DNA of 64,000 nucleotides from Daphnia carinata (lineage: Eukaryota; Arthropoda; Branchiopoda; Diplostraca; Daphniidae): contig NC_081331.1 of NCBI RefSeq assembly GCF_022539665.2, forward strand, positions 8,091,534 to 8,155,533, written 5' to 3'. Of this stretch, positions 1-10,800 are shown in pieces; the first letter of the stretch is position 1; each line of letters begins with the position of its first letter. A program made the translations under genes and the position numbers. The notes below the pieces were generated by a model that ran no database searches, was not told the DNA's origin, and worked only from the letters and a program-made list of their open reading frames with translations.

Positions 1-1528
1 AGCTATCAACCTAGCACCCACTTGCTCTTCCGCCCGGCGTTTAGAACAAATAATAGATTGGGGATTAAAAACGTACCTCTGGCCTCCCCGTAACCAGGAA
101 CTAGCCCCAGTCGGTCGTCCTCTTTCCCCTCCAACTCGTTGCGGTGGCTGCTCCCTCGTCTTCTTCGGGCGCAAAACGAAAGGGTGCTTCGATGCTGATT
201 GAGAATGGTCCATTGACTTGGACCATGAACTTGTCTTGGTCTTGAGGTTTTAGCCAATGTTGCGTCCTGCGATGCTTCTTTAAGCATCGACTCCAGGAAC
301 TTTCCCGTAAAAAGGAGCTCTCGAGCCTCCTTTCCGGGTGCAAACGCTTCCGGGTCAGCTGCAAGAAAGTCAAAACCGGGTTCCACTAAGGCAACCACCG
401 ATCGCCTTCTCTGCCGGGTAACGTGGTGATAGGCGCGAGACCACTGCTGTAGTGCGTCCTTTACCAAATCCTGGGCTTTTCTTTCTGATTCTCCATCACT
501 GAGGGAAAGAATGCGGGTATAAAGGTCTATAAGTGGCGGGCCAATATCCATGATCTTGAGATGCGTCGTGACCAGCGACTCCTCCGCCGCATTGACTGCT
601 TTTAACTTCCCTTTATCCTTTGCCCGTCTATACATGTAGCCGTCGAGTTTGGGTGGTCTTAACGAAAATTCTTTGTCCACAAAATCAAGCGGAATCCTCT
701 TTGAAATTGCTTTAGATTCGTTAGTTGGTACTCCTTTCGTCAACCAGCTGGAAAGAGCTTCGGTGACCTCTTGTGGCACTACCAACGGTACAGGCTCTTT
801 ACTACCATTCGACCTTAGACTACGGGGCTCTGGGGTACGCTCCTTTGATGAACCCGGCCTCGGTGAGCTGGGTACGGCTGGCGACCTGGCCGCTTGCTGC
901 CCTGCCAAACTCTCTGGCCTTCGATTTGCTGGGCGCCATGGCCGCTTAAAGAATCCTTGCAGACGATCCTTATCTTCGTGGTCGTCTTCTTCGTGGTAGT
1001 CTTCTTCTTGCTCGTCGGTTCTGTTTCTATTGCCACGGTCAAAACTCTCACGACTTGGCTCACGCTCGCTGTCCTCATCCGTATATTGCCCATCCTCCAC
1101 ACGATTATATTCCGCACAAAAACTGTCACGGCGGGAATTATAATTCGCCGTATCACTCCAAAACCCTCGACCGGTCTCACGTGTGTAAAAATCCCGCACG
1201 TCATACCCATAGGTTGGTCTGACTCTGCCATAATCTTGGTCGTTACGATCGTAGATGGCGCGAGGTAGGGACGGTCGCGATAAAACCCACTCGGCGTTGG
1301 ACGTGGGGGGGACCTTTCCCTTTCTTGATAACGTGAATCGTAGTAACTTCGGCGATCACGATAACGAGAGCGTTCTAAAAATTCTCTTTCCTGCTCCCTA
1401 TTTGAAAAATTTACGGCACGTGGATCAAACCAATCGTTTCTATGCCTATCTCTGTAATTTCCAGGTGCCGACATCCTTACTCTGTAAGAGCTAAAATAAG
1501 TCTGAAGAGAGGGGGCGTATCCAGGCAT
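1..1528 (-). pseudogene. DIRS-type retrotransposon ORF1 (gag-like) remnant
   Basis: I see an Arg/Ser/Tyr/Asp-rich N-terminus (from about 1,528 or the internal Met near 1,474), an acidic middle, then a helical domain ending in the motif FLESMLKEAS. This layout resembles ORF1 of DIRS-group tyrosine-recombinase elements. The reading frame breaks twice by single-base shifts. Near 1,255 the Arg/Tyr-rich frame moves into a 397-residue frame that ends at position 6. Near 245 the ORF1-like reading moves again into a frame rich in Lys, Pro, Arg and Gly that stays open to the left edge; there ORF1 would normally run towards the reverse transcriptase. The RT and recombinase would lie beyond position 1, so the class rests on ORF1 alone. 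No inverted terminal repeats are visible. It is a decayed copy. Confidence 0.5.
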
Positions 1529-1706
1529 TAGGAAAAGAATAGGTGTTCCTTTGTTTTTTTCTTTAAAGAGCTAAATAAATGGGTCTACACCCTTAGGGTC
1601 TAACGAAATGGCATTTCGCAGCACAATTTATGATAGGTTCAAACAGGGAATAATTTTTCTAAACATTTCGAATATTCGAAAAAGAAATTAATTAAATTGC
1701 AAGTAC

Positions 1707-2404
1707 CTGTTCCACTTTGCGTGACTTATCAACATTTCCTTCATAGCACTTCATGCAGTCCTCCGCAAGATGAAGATGGGTTCCATATGTGGACAACTCT
1801 TTCTGGTATTGCGGCATTTTTTTTAATCATTTGTGATAGATCTTTCATAGAAGACTTGTCGCCTGCTGGCATTCGCTTTGATTCCGTGAACTTTTTCATG
1901 TTCTTCGTAACATTTCTATGAAAAATGTTTTTTTTTAACACTTATTATTGCCGACATAAAAAAAAATAGAAATGTTTTACGTCAAGACGACCGCTACATG
2001 CTGATGACGCAATTCAACCCACAAATCGTCATTTTCGTCAAGTAATACTTCCCTCTCCGATCCACCGGCTGTGCTTTCGTATCTGAGTCATAATAGAAAT
2101 TAAAGTATGTTTTTTTGGTCCAAAAATTCATCGTGCTACGAACTTATACGTCATTTTCAATTGGAAGTAAATCGTACGCCATAGCTTGCAAAGTCATCTC
2201 GTGAAGCAGCGAAGAAACACAATCGAATCCTTGATCAAGGATAATAAGCTGGGAACGCGCTTTTTCAGGACCTAAAGAGATTCATACGATTAAAATTGAA
2301 TATCTCGTTTAAGAACATGGTGAGACCCACCTTCTCCCATGGTTGGTTCGTCAGCTTTATAGGCATCGAGTTTATGTTGAACCAGTTGCGCTAGTTCAGC
2401 ATTG
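1707..2404 (-). pseudogene. Munc18/Rop (Sec1 family) gene fragment, four exons
   Basis: Four exons on the minus strand match the neuronal Sec1/Munc18 protein, which clamps syntaxin during SNARE-mediated exocytosis. Exon A (2,331-2,404) reads [15 protein letters not shown]; exon B (2,150-2,271) reads [14 protein letters not shown] and [11 protein letters not shown]; exon C (1,981-2,082) reads [16 protein letters not shown]; exon D (1,707-1,915) reads [14 protein letters not shown] and [10 protein letters not shown]. Introns of about 60-70 bp keep GT-AG ends and most phases join correctly, so this is a genomic copy, not a retrocopy. It covers only about 140 residues of a roughly 600-residue protein; both ends are missing. 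Exon D has one extra A in an 8-A run that shifts the frame, and the B/C junction does not rejoin cleanly. I infer a duplicated, decayed fragment. Confidence 0.8.
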
Positions 2405-2461
2405 TGACCATTAAAACTAATTGCGAAATTTAAACTAAACAAATAAACTAAACTTTATACA

Positions 2462-3109
2462 GCTACAGCAAAGAGAAGAGGAGAAAGCTAGGTTAATGGA
2501 AGAAAAGCAAAGGGAGGCTGCACAAATGGAACGCTAGGTCCAAGAAGAAAAGAGAAGAGATGAACTTAAACGACAAATGGAATTGGATAAAAAACAGCAA
2601 TGGAAAAAAGACTTTGATGCTCAAGTTGAACGATTGAGGTATGTAGAATATTTGTGTACTCCATTATTTTCGTCTTAGGATGTTTCCCTCACAGGGTAAT
2701 GGACTTAGAGGCAAATGAAAAACGACGAGAACAGGAGAGATTGATAGCAGAAGCTGCAGGGTTGGAGGCTATTAAAGAAGAGATAAAAAAGAAAGAAGAA
2801 GAAAGAGCAAGAAAAAAACAAAACGGGTATAATATATAAATTTTTTTTTCTAAACAATTGTTTTGGATCATATACTGTGTATTTTTAGAGAATTTTTGAC
2901 CAAACAACATTTGGCAAAACTGAGACAACGTTCGAAAGAAGTGACCGCTGATCTAGAAAGAGAAATTAATTTTGTGGAAAAGCTAACGAAAGTGATCGTT
3001 CCGAAAAAAGGGAAAAAACACTTCAAGACATAATGCGATTTTTAGAACTCCTTGAAAACCATCGTCAAATTGAGAAAGAACGCTTGCAGCAAAGCGAGTT
3101 TTTATTCCA
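2462..3109 (+). pseudogene. Trichoplein-like coiled-coil gene, 5' part
   Basis: Three exons (2,462-2,638; 2,695-2,826; 2,889-3,109) encode an almost continuous charged coiled coil rich in Glu, Lys, Gln and Arg, with motifs DLEREINFVEKL and FLELLENHRQIEKERL. With the 3' part at 15,519-15,973 it fits the trichoplein/mitostatin (TPH domain) family, whose members bind keratin filaments and centriolar appendages. Exon 1 contains an in-frame TAG near 2,535 and exon 3 needs a one-base shift near 2,990, so this copy looks broken. The first exon seen starts at a splice acceptor; no start codon was found upstream, where the Munc18 fragment lies in the opposite direction. The donor at 3,110 pairs in phase with the acceptor ending at 15,518. 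Confidence 0.7.
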
Positions 3110-3145
3110 GTAATTTACGCTTCCTTTTTGTTTAGTTGTTAAGTG

Positions 3146-3982
3146 TGTAAAGCATCTTCCTTGTGGGAAGATGGACTTTACGAATTTAAGACAATAAAGA
3201 ATAAAAATAATAAAATAATAAATGAATAAAAGAATGATAGAACTCAGAGGCGTTGTACCCACAATGACGACTATATTTGTCTTAGTTAAGCATAAAAGTA
3301 CAAGAGGTTTCGAATAAAAGAACAAGAGAAACATACGAAATAAAAGGGAAACTGAAAGTGTAACGGGATAACTGTAGTGTGAGCTTACCGCAATAGCACG
3401 GGCAGAATAAGAGAGCAGATGTAAGCTGAAGACGAGTTGTAACACAACTCGTCGGCACGTTGGTAACACAAGTTGTAAGAATTGACTCTCACTTGGGCAC
3501 GAGACCAAGATCAATTCTCAAACACAATATTGAAACAAAAGGAGGCACGAGCTGAATATGAACTTGACCGTAAGAGTCAGATACTCGTCGGTAACTCTCT
3601 TTCTTCAGGTCTTGAGTTCATCAAGAAACTTCGCATATTGGGCAATGATAAATTGCTGCGCAATTATTAGTCATCAATACATGGAATTGGATATGGCGAG
3701 ATGATGGTGCAATAATGAGTCATACTTGTTTCCGCCAATCAAACGTGTTGTTATAAGCGGCTTTGTGCCGATGAAATATGATATAGCATAAAGCAGGTGT
3801 TTATATAGGTCAAGTTGCTGCGCATATTGATGGTGCAATATGGAAATGGCGCAGTTATAAGAATTACGCAGTTATGGAATTGCGCAACTATATTGTGCAA
3901 TTAATATGAATTAAATGGATATAATAATAAGCATACATAGACAAGAATATAAACGTATAAAGTATTTATTGACTTCGTTACA
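3146..3982 (-). repeat. 3' LTR of the Gypsy element
   Basis: This is the direct repeat partner of 14,645-15,481 (constant offset 11,499). In element orientation it starts TGTAACGAAG and ends GATGCTTTACA. It contains a TATA-like TATATAAA (complement near 3,800), several TTGCGCAA-like palindromes at about 3,830-3,905, and a perfect 10-bp inverted repeat with a 3-nt loop at 3,431-3,453. The ORFs visible inside the LTR are present in both LTRs only because the LTRs are identical. Confidence 0.95.
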
Positions 3983-4015
3983 TCACTCTCGGCGGCGTGA
4001 GATTACGTCCCGTAA

Positions 4016-5725
4016 TCAAACTTGATGCATGGGGATGGATCCGGAGGATGTTGAACGTTTATGAGGGCGACGGCATATAACCCAGAAGATCTTGAAGAGA
4101 CCGCAACAGTAGCAGATGCGTAGGAAGAGTAATACGAGGATGCACATGATGCCGATGAAGAAGTAATTTTTTATTGTTTCCCACCAAGATGTGTAAGCTC
4201 CGACACTGGAGGCCGTTATGAAAATATTTGTGGCGCTGGGTTTACCGTGCGACGTAAATTCGGATGATGGATGTTCGTTGATCACGGCTGCTATGTCGGC
4301 CATGATGTTCATGTGGTTAAGCATATTGTCGGTGTATGCCGGGTTACTTTGGTGTTCGTAGTCGAAAAATTCGACGTTCTCGTAGCGGAAAGAGTGTGCC
4401 AGCGTTTGCTCAGGCAATACAATTGTGGCTTCGAGTTGTTCCCACGTATTATTACGGAAGGCATAGGGTTTGTTATTGAAATTGACAAATCCATTTGTCC
4501 AATAACAAGGAGAATATTTTACGAGTTCCCAGCCATCGAGGTTAATCGTATAATTTTGGAATTTTGGTTGCGGTCCGCACGAAGTCAATACAGTCTCAAA
4601 TGTGACATTTAAGGCCTGACATTGAATTAATACGACCGTCTTCCCGAATGCTTGTAATTTCGTGCACCGGGGTAAGTTTAATTGTGAGGCCGCTAGCCAT
4701 CCATTATATTGGGCAGTTGTGACGGCCCTTTCATGTTTGGCTTTACGAGCTTCACATTGAAGTAGTTGAACCTGTCGTGCCAATTCATTCTCGTGGTCGG
4801 TGAGTTGATCACGGATGTATTGGATATTGGCCGGAATATTTAAGTTTTCGGCGCCGAGTGGCGCTCGGGTCTCCACTGGGGTTGCTTTTTCCATTATGGC
4901 TGCCGTCGTGACGAAGAGTTTTGATTGGCCGACGATTTCATATGAAGAAGTTCTATTGGAGCAATTTTGTTGTACTGAAACGCAGCGCAGTACTGGTGTC
5001 AGGTGGAAGTCTAATTGGTTTTTGTCATCTTGGAGTCTAAGGAGTGGTTTTTCTCCTGGCAATCGGGTCAGCATACCGATGCCGTCTTCGACGAGTCTGG
5101 TAGTTACTTTGGTCTTCTGTGTGTAGGTTTTGTCCCAAATCAGTGTTAAGTGATTGTGTGACAAATTGCCGGACGTAGCAGAAGCAATTCCGATGGGTGT
5201 TGAGAAGTCTGCATCCTCCTTTTGCTGGAAAAGTTCGACTTTCTCGAGGACGCAGTTTATGATTGATGAATCAATTGTTTGTAACCAGTATCCAGAGATA
5301 TCTGGTTCATTGTCGAACACAAATTTTCCGTCGACAAAAGTCATCCGGTTATCATTGCACCTCTTGTTGTCAATCATTTCGTTGCAGTCGGCGGGGGTAG
5401 TATCAATTGGGATTTTATCCGGCACAACCAGTAGTTGCCCGAAGAAGGTCATTGTGATGTGTCGGATATTTTCCCAACGGGCACAGATGTAACCCGGGAA
5501 TTTAGTCGCGGCGCGTTCTTCACTATACACGGCGTATTTCACCTTGGTGGCTTTAATATCGGTGGATGTCGGTTGACAATTCTCATCGGAGAATTGAAGG
5601 ATTCCCACCTTCACTGGTTCCGCGCAATTGCATACGGTAGTCTCGAAGGCCTGGGAATGTAATCCGTACACGCATAATAGCAGCAGGAATGCAGAGGGGG
5701 ACATTTCTATATCCGGCCGGTACAT
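4016..5725 (-). CDS. env: Env-like membrane glycoprotein of the Gypsy element
   Basis: This is a 569-residue ORF between pol and the 3' LTR. Met-8 (codon at 5,704) starts a better signal peptide (MSPSAFLLLLCVYGLHSQA) and lies just after a possible splice acceptor TATAG, so a spliced env mRNA could begin there. The ectodomain is Cys-rich with several N-glycosylation sequons (NLS, NCS, NVT, NYT, NNT). A hydrophobic segment near residues 518-542 (IGIMCILVLLFL) and a short basic tail form the membrane anchor. No clear furin site was seen. The early motif CNCAEPVKVGILQF and the Cys spacing recall glycoproteins of arthropod negative-strand RNA viruses (chuvirus-like) more than the baculovirus-F-type Env of insect errantiviruses. 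That affinity is a weak inference. The Env nature by position and topology is firm. Confidence 0.8.
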   Translation of the reverse strand: MYRPDIEMSPSAFLLLLCVYGLHSQAFETTVCNCAEPVKVGILQFSDENCQPTSTDIKATKVKYAVYSEERAATKFPGYICARWENIRHITMTFFGQLLVVPDKIPIDTTPADCNEMIDNKRCNDNRMTFVDGKFVFDNEPDISGYWLQTIDSSIINCVLEKVELFQQKEDADFSTPIGIASATSGNLSHNHLTLIWDKTYTQKTKVTTRLVEDGIGMLTRLPGEKPLLRLQDDKNQLDFHLTPVLRCVSVQQNCSNRTSSYEIVGQSKLFVTTAAIMEKATPVETRAPLGAENLNIPANIQYIRDQLTDHENELARQVQLLQCEARKAKHERAVTTAQYNGWLAASQLNLPRCTKLQAFGKTVVLIQCQALNVTFETVLTSCGPQPKFQNYTINLDGWELVKYSPCYWTNGFVNFNNKPYAFRNNTWEQLEATIVLPEQTLAHSFRYENVEFFDYEHQSNPAYTDNMLNHMNIMADIAAVINEHPSSEFTSHGKPSATNIFITASSVGAYTSWWETIKNYFFIGIMCILVLLFLRICYCCGLFKIFWVICRRPHKRSTSSGSIPMHQV

Positions 5726-6420
5726 ACAGACAAAAGAAAATATGTGACTTACAAAAGAAATGTCATCGTGTGGGCTTCTTAACTAAGTAACACAAAACAA
5801 AACAAAAACATACAAGAAGAAGTGAGGAAGTGAAAAATAGCCTACGGCTGTCGCAAGGTCAACGGCTTTTCCCGTCGGCTTTATTAGTAGGCTACGGAAA
5901 AGAGAAAGGAAAAAGGGCACTAGAATAAAGTTTTGTTTTAAGGGGGAAGGACAACTTGTTTTTTATATTATTTAGTATCGTTGGAAAGAGAAAAAGATGA
6001 CCATAATTATCGGAAAGGGAAAGTAAGAAAATACAGGACAGTTGATCAGGGAAGACGAGAAAAGAAACGTTTAGAAGTTTGCGACGGGAAAGGATTTTGC
6101 CGCGAAGGTCCAAGGTCCAAGAGTAGTATTAGTTCCAGGAAAAGGGAGGCGGCGCTAATACTGTATTCTTGATGTTGGCTATGGCCAAGCTGTAGTGTAC
6201 GAACGAAAGGGAAAGTGAACAGTATTGCGTGGCATATTGGAATGAGAGTATAAAAGTTATGGCTACGATTTGGACCTATTCGTTGAAAAATAACGAAAGT
6301 GACGTGTAGGAGATAGGAAGGGAAATAGGAAACGAAATTTGACATTGCGGTTCAGAAAATCATTTGTGCGTTATATATGTGTTTTTGACAATATATAAAG
6401 GTATTTCTTTACTTTCTTAT

Positions 6421-6456
<36 letters not shown>

Positions 6457-6886
6457 CTTGGTGTTGTTTTTGTTGGTTAGTATGGTAATGTCTCCACATC
6501 TACCGTGTTAGTTTGGCAATAGGAATCTACAAAGGGGAGCTACTTAATTTGTGACTACTAAATTGATATGTTGTGACACTCATTTACGGGTCTTGATGAA
6601 GGTATGATCAAGCTAAAAAAAAATTTTCTGAAGCAAAAGATTTTTTGTTATTTATTATTATTTTTTTCTCTACTCAACAGGCTCTACTTATCAGAATCTA
6701 TGTGGACTTATACTATGGGCTGTCAAACAAGGGAATGACTACGGGGCGTAAATTGAGAAAGTTAAAGTGTACGACGTGAAAAACAAGATACATGTTGTAA
6801 CGGATAATACGTTCATAGAAATTGTTGTTTGTTAGCCACTAAGTGTTTTATTATCATGTTTTGTTTCTGTTTTTTTTTTTTTCTTT

Positions 6887-6924
<38 letters not shown>

Positions 6925-7150
6925 ACAAACGATTAAGCAACCAATGAGTTTATTTCGATGGATAGCAGCAAGGAGAGTTAAAGCGAATATTGGTATGTGA
7001 AATCAAAATAAAGGTAAATATTAAAGTATGGTAAATGTAAACATTAAAATTGAAGGAGAAATATCAGGAATAACACATAACGAGGACTGAAAGAGGGTCG
7101 AATGAAAAAGCTTCCTCCTTCCTCGATTTCTTCGGTTGTCCTCGTACGAC
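5726..7150 (-). other. Non-coding stretch of the Gypsy element with long A-tracts
   Basis: No credible ORF lies between env and the accessory ORF. On the element's sense strand the stretch is purine-rich and holds two long A-runs (plus-strand T-runs at about 6,423-6,456 and 6,870-6,923). Such tracts could act as extra polypurine primers, as sites of internal priming, or simply be expanded homopolymers. The region may also carry splice signals for env. Confidence 0.5.
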
Positions 7151-7675
7151 TTAGAAGTATCTCGGCTTCTTTGCGTTGGGGTCCTTCTGTTGATCGTCCG
7201 TGCTGGGTCTCTTCTCGGGCAAGTCCCAGTGGCACGATGTCCAACCATAGAGCGGTGGATGGCGCCTTTCGGGGTCCAGGTCGAGGATCGCCTTTAGGGT
7301 GAAGACGGCGTCACTCCATTTCTTGTCATACAGGGTGATGAGAAGACGGGCGATCAACTGATTTGTCTTGATTTCCAGCTGCTTCTGCTCCCAGGCTGCA
7401 TCGAGGTGCCAGTCCGAGGTGCGGGGTCTGCCGCGGCTAAAATCGATGGCATCCTCCATCTCGGACGTCCCCGGCAGGTTTCGGGCCGCGGTCTCCTCGT
7501 CGTCGATTGGTGAGGGATCTGGTGAATCCGGCGCGTCACGTTCGGCCGTCGAGGCGTCTCCGGACGACGTCGTGAGGTCTACCAAGAGGGCCTCCGCGAC
7601 GGGGAGTGGGATGGACACCATAGGTATCCAGTCGTTGGTCACGGGCTCAGAGATGGGTTCAGACTTGTTGTCCAT
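7151..7675 (-). CDS. Accessory ORF of the Gypsy element, unknown function
   Basis: A 174-residue ORF starts 172 bp after the pol stop and is separated from env by 1.4 kb. The first ~85 residues are acidic and Ser/Asp/Pro-rich (probably disordered). The central part is helical, around KTNQLIARLLITLYDKKWSD. The C-terminus is basic and ends PNAKKPRYF, which could be a nuclear localisation signal. I recognise no family. Position between pol and env is where complex retroviruses keep regulatory genes, but function is not shown. The second family copy in this window does not reach this region, so conservation cannot be tested here. It is G+C-richer than its flanks. Confidence 0.55.
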   Translation of the reverse strand: MDNKSEPISEPVTNDWIPMVSIPLPVAEALLVDLTTSSGDASTAERDAPDSPDPSPIDDEETAARNLPGTSEMEDAIDFSRGRPRTSDWHLDAAWEQKQLEIKTNQLIARLLITLYDKKWSDAVFTLKAILDLDPERRHPPLYGWTSCHWDLPEKRPSTDDQQKDPNAKKPRYF

Positions 7676-7846
7676 GTTGGCTTCTTAACGCTTCTTTGTA
7701 CGTGAAGAAATGGCAAAACAGACAGAACAGTTGTCGTCGTTGTTCTCAGAGAGTACAAGAAGTTGTGTCTTCCTTCACTTAACGTACGGTTTATATAGTA
7801 ATCACTCGGTATTGGTTCGGCAATCGAACTAGGATGTATGATGACG

Positions 7847-10800
7847 CTACATTTCGTCCCTGTAACGAATCGGTTTTCTCCGATTTCGCTGAGGGCGTCG
7901 GGTGACTTCTTGATGCAATAACGCTGCTGTCACATCATCTTTGGGCTCTACTTGTTGAAGGTCGGAATCACTATCAGCGTATATAGGAGTATTTTCGGAA
8001 AGTGGCATTGGATGCTGAGCATCATTCGTCACATCGCAATTGTCACTCGAGGTTAATCGTCCTTCGAACGACAGATGAGACGGGCCGATCACATTGTCTT
8101 CTCGCACAAGTTGATGATTTGCCGAATAAGTGTCTGATACCACTTCTGATACGGCTTCGGACTCGGTGTTTTGTTGCCTTGCGGTTTCGACATCGTGCTC
8201 GTGTTCACGCACATTAGTTTGAGTCGCAATAGACTTCCGGAATCGGCTCTCGAATTCCAAAGGGGTCTCAAGTGGCGGACAATGCTCATGTTTCCACAGC
8301 ATTGTTTCATACAAGGGTTTTAATCTATTTACATGCGTACGCTGACATATATATGAATTATCAGCAATGTCTACAGTATTATTTGAATAAACGTTTACTA
8401 TTCTATAAGGCCCTTTATATTTCGAAGTAAATTTCTTGCTATCTCCTTCCTTGACTACTCGAATATCCAATAACACCCGATCGCCTATCACATATCGTTT
8501 TTCTTTCGCGCGCTTGTTATATTGTTCCCTTTGGCGCTTTCTAGCTTTTTCGCTTTCCTCTCTAACTCTTTGAAAACTATAACGCAAACGTTCTGTCAGA
8601 TTCCCAACATAGTCAGAAGAAGATTTGAATGTTTTGGGAGATGCATTAAGAAATTCGTTAATAGGAATGTTTGGGTCCCTACCGTGAAGTAAATAATATG
8701 GAGTGTCCAATGTCGAAGAGTGGACCGAGCTACGATACGCAAATAAAACATCATCTAATATTTCTTCCCAATTGGCATGCTCGCCGTCTTTTAATTCTTT
8801 TCTTAACATAGACGTTAAAGTTCGATTGAACCTTTCCGTCTCCCCATTACTAGCAGGGTTATAAGCGGTGGTTAACCTCTGATCGATCTTCAATTTTTTA
8901 CAAAAATAGCGAAATAACTTGGACGTGAAATTTGTCCCACGATCAGAAATAATTGCCTTAGGCATACCATGTCTAACAATAACAGTTTTATATACACATT
9001 CTGCTGTTGTCTGAGCAGTTTGATCTTTTAAAGCAACAGCCTCAACCCAACGGCTAAAATAATCTGTAATAACCAAAATGTAACTATTACCATTGGGCGA
9101 AACTGGTGTAATAGGACCCAGAAAGTCCATTCCAATTACATCAAAAGGAGCCTTCGCAACTTCGTGCGGATGCAAAAGTGCTCGATAGGGTGAAGCAGTG
9201 TTGGCTATGCAAACTTCACAAACCCGGCAATATTCTTTAACATCGCCTCTCATGTTGGGCCAATAATAATTATTTTTGACTTTCATATAAGTCTTATAAA
9301 ATGCCAAATGTCCACCCATCGGTGCGTCGTGTAATTCTTTAAGCACTAGGTGGCGTAAGGATAATGGCAAAACTAATTGATGATGGGTGTCGTTCCTTTT
9401 ATTACTCTGAGATGGCAGTTCCCGTCTATAAAGTATTCCTTCAATTACCTCAAAATATTCAATTTCCTTTACCCACTCGGGTTTGGACAATGTAAAAATT
9501 TCATCCGGCTCTCCTTCTTCCAGATAATTCTTGATGGCTATACAGAGGTCGTCCTCCTGTTGTTTTTCGCAGATCAATTTAATATCCTTCCCAGTTTGAA
9601 TGCTAGCTATTTTTAATCTAGACAAACAGTCCGCGTTCTGGTGAACACGGCCTGGCCTATATTTTAATTCATAATTTGTTGCAGCCAATAAAATGGCCCA
9701 CCTCCCTAACCTTCCATTATTATCCTTCTGATTTTTAAGCCACTGCAAAGGACGATGGTCACTAATTATCTCAAAGGGTTTATCCAAGAGATAGTGACGG
9801 AAATGTTTAATGGCATCCACGACTGCCAGAGCTTCTTTTTCGGTTGTACTATACTTCATTTCCGCCTTAGTTAACTGCCTACTGGAGTACGCTATCGGGT
9901 GCTCTTGGCCGTTTTGCATTTGAGATAAGACGGCCCCAATACCATAGTCGCATGCGTCAGTGAAAAGAATAAATTTTTCATTAAAATTTGGATATGCGAG
10001 AACCGGCGGTGTAACCAGGGATGTCCGCAACTTTACAAACGCGACTTGTTCTTCGTCTCCCCAGGTAAAAGGTCTTTTACTAAGATCTTTGTGAGTTAAC
10101 CTAGTCAGAGGTTTTGCGATTGAACCAAAGTTGGGAATAAATCTCCTATAATAACCTGCTAAGCCGAGAAATGACCTCACCTCATCGGCAGAAGTAGGCG
10201 TTTTGTAATTTAATATTTTGTCGATTTTTCCAGGATCAGGTTTAATTCCCTCAGTCGAAATGACGTGGCCCAAATAATTTACAGAACGTTTAACGAATTG
10301 ACATTTCTTAAGTTTTAATTTTAAATTGGCAGTTTTCAATAAGGTAAAAATTTCCCGAATATCTTTCAAATGCTTATCAAAAGTATCCGAAAATATAATG
10401 ACGTCATCCAAATAAACTAACGCTTTATGTCCCAAAACGTCTTTCAGTACATAATTCATTAATCTTTGAAATGTGGCGGGTGCATTGCACAAGCCAAACG
10501 CCATCCTTTTAAACTCGTAAAGATTGTTTTCTACTACAAAAGCCGTTTTTTCAATGTCTGGTTCATTCACTTGAATTTGCCAGTAGCCGGAGGCCAAATC
10601 GAGGGTCGTAAAAAATTTCTTCCCATATAATTTATCTAACGTTTCATCAATCCTTGGCATAGGGAATGAATCTTTTTTTGTAATGCTATTTAATTTCCGA
10701 TAATCAACGCAAAACCTCACGTCTCCGCCTTTCTTCTCAACCAAAACCACAGGTGACGCCCATGGAGAATGAGAATATTGTATTACATTTGCGTCCATCA

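Noticed and set aside
3065-3514. ORF inside the LTR repeated at 14,642-15,013
   Set aside because: Present twice only because the LTRs look identical; it spans the LTR edge and has no domain.
4271-5662. Plus-strand ORFs over env
   Set aside because: Antisense shadows of a single intact env frame with signal peptide and anchor.
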